NCBI RefSeq assembly: GCF_000428945.1
Contig: NZ_AUAX01000018.1
Span: forward strand, 124,001 to 188,000
DNA length: 64,000 bases
Source: Hamadaea tsunoensis DSM 44101
GTDB taxonomy: Bacteria; Actinomycetota; Actinomycetes; Mycobacteriales; Micromonosporaceae
Direction of reading: 5' to 3'
Made by a program: the position numbers and the translations under genes
The notes under the pieces: generated by a model
Seen by the model: the letters and a program-made list of their open reading frames with translations, nothing else
The model's database searches: none
Told to the model about the DNA's origin: nothing
Part shown: one piece after another, positions 39,693 to 46,496 of the stretch
How positions within the stretch are numbered: position 1 is the stretch's first letter
Layout of the letters: the number at the start of each line of letters is the position of its first letter

Positions 39693-41027
39693 TCAGCCCT
39701 TCTGCTGCCCTTGCGATTGCTGCGATTGCTGCGATTGCGGTGCCCAGTCGATGCGGGGCATGTCGATGCGCGACGGCTCCAGCAGCGCCGCCGAGCGGTG
39801 GTGCGGACGGACGTAGAACTCCTCGGCCCAGGCGACGAACGCCTTCAGCTCGGCGCCGATGTTGCCCAGCAGCTCCGCGTGCACGCCCAGCCAGGCGGCG
39901 AAGGCCACCCGGCCGTGGATCTCGTGCCGGTGCGCGCCCATCTCGGCGACCGCCGCCTTGCGGCCGATCATCGCCATGATCCCCTTGTCGCGGTAGTGGA
40001 ACGGCCGGGCGGCGCGGCCCTGCGACAGCAGCAGGATGTTCTCGGCGGCCCAGCGGCCCGCCTGCTGCGCGACACTGCCGAGCTGCGGCAGCACCTCGTC
40101 GCCGAACGGGATGTTGGCGACGTCGCCGAGCGCGAAGACCTTCGGGTGCCCGGGCACCGTCAGGTCCGGCTCCACGTCGATCCGCCCGCCCCGGCCCTGC
40201 GCCAGCCCGGCGGCACCGGCGATCGCGGCCGCCTGCTCACCGCCGCCCCACACCACCAGCCGCGTCTTGATCACCGTCCCGTCGGCGAGCGCCACGTGCT
40301 CCTCGCCCACCTCTTTCACGGGTACGCCGAGCCGCAGCTTCACGCCCCGGCGCTGGAGCTGGCGCGCGGCATAGGTTCCGGCGTCCTCGGAGAAGGCCGA
40401 CAGCAGGCTGTGCCCCAGATCCACCAGGATGATCTGGGCCGCGCCCGGCGGGACGTCCGGGTACACGTGCGGCAGCACGTCGTGGACGAGTTCCGACAGG
40501 GCCCCGGCGGTCTCGACACCGGTCGGGCCGCCGCCGATCACCACGAACGTCAGGGCGCCGTCGTCGACGAGTTCCGGCTTGGCCGAGGCCTCCTCGAACA
40601 GCTGGACGATCCGGCCGCGTACGTGGCGGGCGTCCTCGACGCTGTAGAGGGGGAAGGCGTGCTCGTCGGCCCCGGGCGTGTGGAAGAAGTTCGGCCGGGC
40701 CCCGGCGGCCAGCACGATGTAGTCCGCCGCGACCGTCTCGCCGCCGTCCAGGGAAACGGTCATCGCGTCCGGATCGACACCGACGACCTCCGCCTTGCGG
40801 ACGCGTACGCCGTCGGAGTGGTGGAAGATGCGTGCGAGGTCGAACCGGATGTCCTCGAATGTCAGTTCGGCCGTCGCCACCTGGTACAACAGCGGCTGGA
40901 ACTGGTGGAATCCACCGCGGTCGAAGAGTTCGACGTGTGTGCCGGGCTGCTCGGCCAACCGCTTGGCGCACGCGACTCCGGCGAAACCTCCGCCGATGAC
41001 CGCCACGCTCGTGTCTTTCGCGTCCAT
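39693..41027 (-). CDS. ndh: type II NADH dehydrogenase
   Basis: Protein of 444 residues, monotopic membrane NADH:quinone oxidoreductase that does not pump protons. FAD site VAVIGGGFAGVACAK, NADH site FVVIGGGPTGVETAGAL, and the GD motif KVFALGDVANIP. The C-terminal ~70 residues are the membrane-binding region. The very end is a Gln/Ser microsatellite (QSQQSQQSQGQQ) from three exact 9-bp copies at 39712-39738. First gene of the ndh-zwf-GH15-GMC run. The 15-nt GGTGAAAGTCCG(C/T)TA motif upstream is shared with cydA. It regenerates NAD+ and feeds the quinone pool used by cytochrome bd. Confidence 0.93.
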   Translation of the reverse strand: MDAKDTSVAVIGGGFAGVACAKRLAEQPGTHVELFDRGGFHQFQPLLYQVATAELTFEDIRFDLARIFHHSDGVRVRKAEVVGVDPDAMTVSLDGGETVAADYIVLAAGARPNFFHTPGADEHAFPLYSVEDARHVRGRIVQLFEEASAKPELVDDGALTFVVIGGGPTGVETAGALSELVHDVLPHVYPDVPPGAAQIILVDLGHSLLSAFSEDAGTYAARQLQRRGVKLRLGVPVKEVGEEHVALADGTVIKTRLVVWGGGEQAAAIAGAAGLAQGRGGRIDVEPDLTVPGHPKVFALGDVANIPFGDEVLPQLGSVAQQAGRWAAENILLLSQGRAARPFHYRDKGIMAMIGRKAAVAEMGAHRHEIHGRVAFAAWLGVHAELLGNIGAELKAFVAWAEEFYVRPHHRSAALLEPSRIDMPRIDWAPQSQQSQQSQGQQKG

Positions 41028-41102
41028 GAGATCCCCGCGATCTGTCGGGGCCGAAGCCCACTCGGCAATTCTGCCGGGGCGGACCGGCTCCGGGGCGCGA
41101 AA

Positions 41103-41117
41103 GGTGAAAGTCCGCTA
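41103..41117 (+). promoter_or_regulatory. motif GGTGAAAGTCCGCTA, copy upstream of ndh
   Basis: Fifteen bases in the gap between the membrane-protein gene and ndh, about 75 bp upstream of the ndh ATG. The same sequence with one change is at 41815-41829, in front of cydA. Possible site for a shared respiratory regulator; not a palindrome and not a Rex-type site. Confidence 0.4.
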
Positions 41118-41777
41118 CTTTTGCCCGTCTGGTGGGTTGAGGCAGTTCGCCGGGGTGTCGTCGCCGGCGACGATGAAGTCCTGGCAGGTGACGACGTGGT
41201 TGTTGAACTGCCCGGTGAGCAGGCCGGCGACCGCCACCACGACGACGATGGCCGCGCTCGCCAGCCGCAGCCGCAGCGTCGACAGCTCGAAGTACTCCGG
41301 CGCGACGATGCGGGCCACCGCCCACAGCGTCACCGGCAGGGTCACGAGGACGAGGGTGATGAGAGCGGAGTCGATGACACGGTAGACCGAGTGCCAGTGC
41401 CCGCCGATCGGGACGATCAGCCGCCAGGCGAGCCACACGACCGGCGTCGACAGGATCGCCAGCATCCACGGCCGCACGGTGAGGTGCCTGCGCAGGACGA
41501 CGGCGCCCAGCAGGAGCACGGCGGAGACGACGAAGATCTGCAGCAGCCGGTAATAGAACACCGTGTGGTACGCGCCCAGCGAGAACGCCAGGTCCCAGAC
41601 CACGAGCGAGACGCCGATGGTCGTCGCGAAGAAGCCGCGCAGCTCGCCCGGGCGGCCGCTGGGGTGGCGGAAGCCGGTCAGGAGATCGTCGTCCACCTTC
41701 GGGTGGTATCGAACGATCTTCGGGGGGAATGAGCCGACGGGCCGGCTGATGCCGTGTTCGCCGCGGTTTTCTGACAT
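41115..41777 (-). CDS. membrane protein of unknown function, four or more helices
   Basis: Protein of 220 residues. Soluble N-terminus of ~45 residues, then about five hydrophobic helices (TTIGVSLVVWDLAFSLG, LLQIFVVSAVLLLGAVVL, MLAILSTPVVWLAWRLIVPIG, VIDSALITLVLVTLPVTLW, LASAAIVVVVAVAGLLTG). A C-terminal external tail has two Cys (VVTCQDFIVAGDDTPANC). I do not recognise the family. It is flanked by two copies of the GGTGAAAGTCCG motif and sits between ndh and the divergent cydAB, so a link to respiration is plausible but unproven. Confidence 0.65.
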   Translation of the reverse strand: MSENRGEHGISRPVGSFPPKIVRYHPKVDDDLLTGFRHPSGRPGELRGFFATTIGVSLVVWDLAFSLGAYHTVFYYRLLQIFVVSAVLLLGAVVLRRHLTVRPWMLAILSTPVVWLAWRLIVPIGGHWHSVYRVIDSALITLVLVTLPVTLWAVARIVAPEYFELSTLRLRLASAAIVVVVAVAGLLTGQFNNHVVTCQDFIVAGDDTPANCLNPPDGQK

Positions 41778-41814
41778 TCTTCCGGCCCTCCGGTGGTCCT
41801 CGCCCTGATTTGAG

Positions 41815-41829
41815 GGTGAAAGTCCGTTA
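41815..41829 (+). promoter_or_regulatory. motif GGTGAAAGTCCGTTA, copy upstream of cydA
   Basis: One base different from the copy at 41103-41117. It lies 20 bp before the cydA start and ends just ahead of the candidate -10 box CATACT (41837-41842), which is six bases from the ATG and suggests a leaderless cydA transcript. Confidence 0.45.
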
Positions 41830-41848
41830 AGTCCACCATACTGAGTCG

Positions 41849-43240
41849 ATGTCGAACGTAGATCTAGCGCGGTTGCAGTTCGCGATGACGTCGATCTACC
41901 ACTTCCTGTTCGTGCCGGTGACGATCGGACTCGGGTTCCTGACCGCCGTCCTGCAAACCGCGTGGTACCGGCGCGGCGACGAGGCGTACCTGCGGCTGAC
42001 GAAGTTCTTCGGGACGCTGCTGGTCATCAACATCGCCGTCGGCGTCGTCACGGGCCTCGTGCAGGAGTTCCAGTTCGGGATGAACTGGTCGGCGTACTCG
42101 CGGCTGGTCGGCGACATCTTCGGGGCGCCGCTGGCCATGGAGGGCCTGGCCGCCTTCTTCCTGGAGGCGACCTTCCTCGGTGTCTGGATCTTCGGCTGGA
42201 ACCGCCTGCCGCGCCGCCTGCACCTCGCCACGATCTGGCTCGTCGCGATCGGCGCCGCCCTGTCGGCCGCGTTCATCATGGCCGCGAACTCGTGGATGCA
42301 GCATCCCGTCGGCTACGAGACCAACGCGAGCACCGGCCGGCCGCAGCTCAACGACATCTGGGCCGTCATGACCAACCCCGTGTTCCTGTGGGGCTACGCC
42401 CACGTCCTGCTGGCCGCCCTGGCGACCGCGGCCGTCGTCATGCTGGCCGTCTCCGCCTGGCACCTGCGCAGGAAGTCCCACGTGGACGTCTTCGGCCGCT
42501 CGGCCAAGCTGTCGCTCGCGATCCTCGTTCCGACGATGTTCCTGGCCATGTTCGTCGGCAGCGAGCTCGGGGTCGTCGAGGCCAAGTACCAGCCGATGAA
42601 GATCGCCGCGGCCGAGGCGCAGTGGGAGACCTGCCAGCCGTGCTCGTTCTCGGCCTTCCAGATCGGCGGCGGCAACGACGACCAGAACCCCACCAAGATC
42701 ATCGCGATCCCGCACCTGCTGTCGCTGCTGGCCACCAACCACTGGAACGGCCAGGTCATCGGCCTCAACGAGCTCAACGCCCAGTACCAGCAGCAGTACG
42801 GCCCCGGCGACTACGTGCCCAACGTCTTCATCCAGTACTGGTCGATGCGGGTGATGGCGTACGCGGCGACGCTGATCCTGTTCCTCGGCCTCTGGGGACT
42901 GTGGCTGATCCACCGCGGCACCCTGGAGCGGTCGCGCCGGTTCCTGTGGCTGTCGGTGTGGGCGGTACTGCTGCCGTTCATCATGAACACGGCCGGCTGG
43001 ATGCTCACCGAGAACGGCCGCCAGCCCTGGCTCGTGCAGGGCATCATGCGTACCACCGACGGGGTGTCCCCGTCCGTGGGCACGAGCTCGATCGTGGTGA
43101 GCCTGATCGTGTTCTTCCTGCTCTATCTCGTGCTGGCGATCGTCGACGTCGTCCTGATGCTGCGGTACTCCCGCCGCGAACTGCCGCCGGCGGCCACCGA
43201 GCCGGCCGGCGAACCACCCGTCCCCGCGGCGATCCAGTGA
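41849..43240 (+). CDS. cydA: cytochrome bd ubiquinol oxidase subunit I
   Basis: Protein of 463 residues carrying the hemes and quinol site of the high-affinity bd oxidase. The heme b595 ligand is His18 in MTSIYHFLFVP; GWMLTENGRQPWLVQG and a short Q-loop (QWETCQPCSFSAF region) are typical of the actinobacterial form. Nine transmembrane helices. Starts at the ATG six bases after CATACT without a Shine-Dalgarno, so it is probably leaderless. Followed by cydB after 7 bp. Serves oxygen reduction at low oxygen and takes electrons from the quinol pool that NDH-2 reduces; ndh lies divergently 0.8 kb away. Confidence 0.95.
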   Translation: MSNVDLARLQFAMTSIYHFLFVPVTIGLGFLTAVLQTAWYRRGDEAYLRLTKFFGTLLVINIAVGVVTGLVQEFQFGMNWSAYSRLVGDIFGAPLAMEGLAAFFLEATFLGVWIFGWNRLPRRLHLATIWLVAIGAALSAAFIMAANSWMQHPVGYETNASTGRPQLNDIWAVMTNPVFLWGYAHVLLAALATAAVVMLAVSAWHLRRKSHVDVFGRSAKLSLAILVPTMFLAMFVGSELGVVEAKYQPMKIAAAEAQWETCQPCSFSAFQIGGGNDDQNPTKIIAIPHLLSLLATNHWNGQVIGLNELNAQYQQQYGPGDYVPNVFIQYWSMRVMAYAATLILFLGLWGLWLIHRGTLERSRRFLWLSVWAVLLPFIMNTAGWMLTENGRQPWLVQGIMRTTDGVSPSVGTSSIVVSLIVFFLLYLVLAIVDVVLMLRYSRRELPPAATEPAGEPPVPAAIQ

Positions 43241-43247
43241 GGCATCC

Positions 43248-44258
43248 ATGACTCTGGTCAACGTCTGGTTCATTCTCATCGCGGTCCTGTGGACGGGGTT
43301 CTTCGTCCTGGAGGGGTTCGACTTCGGAGTCGGCATCCTGCACCGCTACCTGTCGCGCGACGAGCCCGACCGGCGCACGGTCATCAACACGATCGGCCCG
43401 CTCTGGGACGGCAACGAGGTGTGGCTGGTGGTGGCCGGAGCGGCCATGTTCGCGGCCTTCCCCGGCTGGTACGCCACCATGTTCTCGGCGTTCTACCTCG
43501 CGCTGGCGCTGGTCCTCGTCGCGCTGATCCTGCGCGGCGTGTCCTTCGAGTTCCGCGGCCACGCCCGCAGCGCACGCACGCGCGGGATCTGGAGCAGCCT
43601 GCTGATCGCCGGCAGCATCGTCGCGCCCTTCCTGCTCGGGGTGGCGCTCGGCGACCTGCTGCGGGGCCTGCCCATCGGCTCCGACCAGGAGTACGCGGGC
43701 ACCTTCTTCGACCTCCTCCAGCCGTACGCGCTCTGGGTCGGCGTGACGCTCGTGGCCCTGTGCGTCCTGCACGGCTCGACCTTCATCGCCCTCAAGACGA
43801 CCGGCGACGTACGCGACCGGGCCAAGCGCCTCGCCCGCCGCGCCGCCCCGTTCGTGGCGGTCGTCGTGGCGGTCTACGCCATCTGGACGCACGTCATCGC
43901 CGACAAGGGCGTCCTGCCCAACCCCGTCGAGATCGCCGCCATCCTGGCCGTCGTCGCCGCGGCCTGGTTCGCCGGACAGGGCCGCGACGGCTGGGCGTTC
44001 ACCCTGACGACGATCGTGATGGCGGCCGTCATCGTCTCGCTGTTCACCGAACTGTTCCCGCGCGTCATGGTCTCCACCAACGGGTCCGCGACGGACCTGA
44101 CCATCTCGAACACGGCCTCGGGCAGCTACACGCTCAAGCTGATGACGATCATCTTCGTCCTCATCTTCCCGGTGGTGGCGGCGTACCAGGCGTGGAGCTA
44201 CCACACCTTCCGACGCCGCCTGAACCGCACCGAGTTCGAGAACCCCACCGAGGAATAG
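43248..44258 (+). CDS. cydB: cytochrome bd ubiquinol oxidase subunit II
   Basis: Protein of 336 residues, typical for subunit II, with about eight helices. N-terminal FVLEGFDFGVGIL and GPLWDGNEVWLVVAGAAMFAAFP are diagnostic. It partners CydA in the oxidase and lies seven bases downstream in the same operon. The usual cydDC exporter genes do not follow: the next 800 bp is non-coding repeat-rich DNA, so they must lie elsewhere. Confidence 0.95.
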   Translation: MTLVNVWFILIAVLWTGFFVLEGFDFGVGILHRYLSRDEPDRRTVINTIGPLWDGNEVWLVVAGAAMFAAFPGWYATMFSAFYLALALVLVALILRGVSFEFRGHARSARTRGIWSSLLIAGSIVAPFLLGVALGDLLRGLPIGSDQEYAGTFFDLLQPYALWVGVTLVALCVLHGSTFIALKTTGDVRDRAKRLARRAAPFVAVVVAVYAIWTHVIADKGVLPNPVEIAAILAVVAAAWFAGQGRDGWAFTLTTIVMAAVIVSLFTELFPRVMVSTNGSATDLTISNTASGSYTLKLMTIIFVLIFPVVAAYQAWSYHTFRRRLNRTEFENPTEE

Positions 44259-44281
44259 TCCGCAATCAACTTCAAGATCAC

Positions 44282-44333
44282 TGCCAAGATCCGGTTTGGA
44301 TCAGGTTTTCGCACGTAATCTTGGCCCAAGATT
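44282..44333. repeat. dispersed palindromic repeat, family 1, partial copy
   Basis: Matches 56432-56484 with three substitutions and one indel over about 52 nt. It contains the 17-nt palindrome AATCTTGGCCCAAGATT but lacks the outer right arm present in the second copy. Located just after cydB, where it could terminate transcription. Confidence 0.65.
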
Positions 44334-44427
44334 CGGCTCTTCCCTTGCATGTGTGGGTCGATGGCGGTGGGGGTTCGTGTACCGCCATGGTTCTTCGGGG
44401 CTGATCGGGGGGGCAGATCAAAATCAT

Positions 44428-44469
44428 GATCAATTTCTTGTCCCGGGTTCGTCGATCTCACTTCCGCTC
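44428..44469. repeat. dispersed intergenic repeat, family 2, copy 2
   Basis: Related to 2544-2588, sharing TCCCGGGT and CGATCTCAC(C/T)TCCGCTC. Intergenic in both places. Confidence 0.55.
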
Positions 44470-44658
44470 CTCGCGCGGGAGACCGTTCCGGCCTCTCCGC
44501 TTCGCTCCGAGGCCTCCACTGCCAGGTGAGTGGGGCGAAGCATCGTCCGCCGCGGAACGGTCACTGTTTCACCCCGACCCGCGCCCATCCCGTGCCCGTC
44601 CCGTGTCACTCCGGCCTTTGTCTCGACTGTCCGATATGGGGCTAAGGTGGGCTTGGTG

Positions 44659-44930
44659 GCTTGATCATGTGACGCCATTCCGGCGGCGGGACCGTCCTGG
44701 CCTTGATCATGTGACGTCAGTTCGGCGGGAGAGCGCGATCTCACCGAACTGGCGTTACATGATCAAGGAGGTGGCCGCGATCATGTCTGGGCGGTGGGCC
44801 GTTTCCCATACCGCCCGACCTTGATCATGTCGCTGGTATATGTCGAAGTGGATGGCAAGGCCTTGATCATGTAACTCATATATGTTACTGTGGCCGTTTT
44901 TCGACATATATGAGTGACATGATCAAGGCC
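44659..44930. repeat. cluster of TTGATCATGT palindromic elements
   Basis: TTGATCATGT occurs directly at 44661, 44703, 44821 and 44863, and inverted at 44757 and 44917 (first bases), with a degenerate copy at 44779. Two large hairpins form: 44701-44725 with 44744-44768 (23/25 identical, the two mismatches being G-U wobbles in plus-strand RNA) and 44859-44885 with 44904-44930 (26/27). The element at 44819-44846 resembles the complement of the last arm, including TATATGTCGAA. No enzyme gene is adjacent. Confidence 0.75.
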
Positions 44931-45066
44931 GATACGCGCACGCCCGGTTCCGGCCTGACGTGAACGCACGAGTCTGCGACCGGGCCGGTGATCGTCTGCG
45001 GCTGGGACGTGGATGCATCTGGGGCTGCCATCTTAAAAGGATCTTGACTTTGACTAGAGTGATGCC

Positions 45067-45507
45067 GTGGCCAAGCGAAAGGATCGCCCCGCCCGGGTCG
45101 ACGACGTCCACGAGCTGGCGCTGGCGATGCCGCATGTGACGGTGTGGGACGGGACCGCCGAGAACCCGGTGTACCAGGTGGGCGGGAAGTCGTTCGTGTT
45201 CTTCCGCAATCCGCGGCCGGACGCGGTCGATCCGGACACCGGCGAGCGGTACGCCGACGTGATCGTCTTCTGGGTGCCTTCGGAAGCGGACAAGCTCGCG
45301 ATGGTGCAGGACGAGGCGTCGCCCTACTTCACGACGCCGCACTTCGACGGGCACCGGTCGGTGCTGCTGCGGGGAAGCCGGATCGGGGAGATCTCCCGCG
45401 GCGAGCTCGCCGAGCTGATCGCGGACGCCTGGCTGTCGCGGGCCTCGAACCGGCGCGGGCAGCAGTGGTTGAAGGAGCACCCGAGGCCGGCTCAGGGCTC
45501 GCCTTGA
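45067..45507 (+). CDS. MmcQ/YjbR-family DNA-binding protein
   Basis: Protein of 146 residues with the compact MmcQ/YjbR fold: MPHVTVWDGTAENPVYQVGGKSFVFFRN near the N-terminus and LIADAWLSRASNRR near the end. Members resemble the DNA-binding domain of CyaY-like proteins, but their function is unknown. GTG start lies six bases after TAGAGT, so it is probably leaderless. Monocistronic, preceded by the repeat-rich region and followed by a convergent PhzF gene. Confidence 0.8.
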   Translation: MAKRKDRPARVDDVHELALAMPHVTVWDGTAENPVYQVGGKSFVFFRNPRPDAVDPDTGERYADVIVFWVPSEADKLAMVQDEASPYFTTPHFDGHRSVLLRGSRIGEISRGELAELIADAWLSRASNRRGQQWLKEHPRPAQGSP

Positions 45508-45537
45508 GCGCTCGCGAAGATGACGTACGCGCGACAC

Positions 45538-45582
45538 TCAGTCCAGGCAGAATTCGTTGCCTTCGATCGTGATCGACTTCAT
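45538..45582 (-). CDS. possible 14-codon micro-ORF downstream of the PhzF gene
   Basis: Encodes MKSITIEGNEFCLD. A TAGGGT -10 box (45589-45594) lies six bases before the ATG, the same leaderless geometry as several genes here. It may be a small peptide, a decayed gene start or chance. Confidence 0.25.
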   Translation of the reverse strand: MKSITIEGNEFCLD

Positions 45583-45616
45583 CGTCCCACCCTAACGCAG
45601 GGACTTCCCGGCGGAG

Positions 45617-46456
45617 TCAGTCCAGGGCGACGGCGGTTCCGCTGACGCCGATGCCGCTGCCGGGCTCGGCGGGGATCGTCACCGTGATCGTGCCCGGCCG
45701 GCCCAGGTCGTCGCCCTGCTGGACGGTGACCGTGGCGGGCGGGTCGATCAGGCCGAGTTCGCGCAGGTAGCCGCCGAAGGCGGCCGCGGCCGCCCCGGTG
45801 GCCGGGTCCTCGACGATTCCGCCCGGCGGGAACGGGTTGCGGGCGTGGAAGACGCCCGCCGACTCCCGCCACACGAGGTCGACGGTCGTCCAGTCCTTGC
45901 GCGCCATCAGATCCGCCAGCGCCGCGAAATCGTAGTCGAGGTCGGCGAGGCGCTCGCGGGTGGCGGCGGCGATGATCGGATGCCAGGCGCCCGCGTACGC
46001 GACGCGGGGCGGCAGTGCCGGATCGAGGTCGCCGGCCGGCCACCGCAGGGCCGACAGCAGCTCGGCGAGATCGTCGGCGGCCAGGCCGACGCTGCGCGGC
46101 GGTACGCTGACCAGCGTGGCCGAGTAGGAGCCGCCGCCGTCCACGCTCGTCGTCACCTCGACCGGACCCGCCTGGGTACGCAGCCGGAGCGTGCCGGTGC
46201 CGTGCCGCCGGGCGTACGCGACGGCGGTGGCGATCGTCGCGTGTCCGCAGAACGGGACCTCGTCGACCGGGCTGAAGTAGCGGACGTCGAAGTCGCCGTC
46301 CGGGCGGGGCAGGAGGAACGCGGTCTCCGAGTAGCCCACCTCGGCCGCGGCGGCCAGCATGGCGGCGTCGTCCACGCCGGTCGCGTCCAGCACGACGCCG
46401 GCGGGGTTGCCGCCGGCCGGATCGGCGGAGAAGGCCGCCCAGCGCAGTATTTCCAC
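45617..46456 (-). CDS. PhzF-family isomerase/epimerase
   Basis: Protein of 279 residues with the two-lobed diaminopimelate-epimerase-like PhzF fold. Conserved features are Glu44 in VGYSETAFLL (general acid/base), VPFCGHATIATAVAY, and GIVEDPATGAAAAAFGGYL. GTG start with GGGAG five bases upstream. PhzF itself isomerises a phenazine precursor, but no phenazine genes are nearby, so this is a house-keeping homologue of unknown substrate. Confidence 0.87.
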   Translation of the reverse strand: MEILRWAAFSADPAGGNPAGVVLDATGVDDAAMLAAAAEVGYSETAFLLPRPDGDFDVRYFSPVDEVPFCGHATIATAVAYARRHGTGTLRLRTQAGPVEVTTSVDGGGSYSATLVSVPPRSVGLAADDLAELLSALRWPAGDLDPALPPRVAYAGAWHPIIAAATRERLADLDYDFAALADLMARKDWTTVDLVWRESAGVFHARNPFPPGGIVEDPATGAAAAAFGGYLRELGLIDPPATVTVQQGDDLGRPGTITVTIPAEPGSGIGVSGTAVALD

Positions 46457-46496
46457 GATCTCTCCCTTGTGCCGGTACGCGGCGTGAAGATCGATT

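Larger units (their letters stand above)
44259..45066. other. 808-bp non-coding, repeat-rich intergenic region
   Basis: No convincing gene; the longest open frames (44426-44824 and its complement) are made of repeats. It holds a partial family-1 dispersed repeat, a family-2 copy and a cluster of TTGATCATGT palindromes, each listed separately, and ends with the leaderless promoter of the YjbR-like gene (TAGAGT at 45055-45060). Confidence 0.6.

Noticed and set aside
41864-43336. 490-codon minus-strand frame opposite cydA
   Set aside because: Antisense shadow of a conserved membrane protein gene.
44426-44824. 132-codon plus-strand frame in the repeat region
   Set aside because: Built entirely from the dispersed and palindromic repeats, with low-complexity Arg/Pro/Ser content and no ribosome binding site.
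44659-44930. CRISPR array
   Set aside because: Repeats are in both orientations with unequal spacing and there are no cas genes; the elements are palindromic hairpins.
45617-46456. Phenazine biosynthesis signal from the PhzF homologue
   Set aside because: PhzF-fold proteins are widespread; no other phenazine genes are present.
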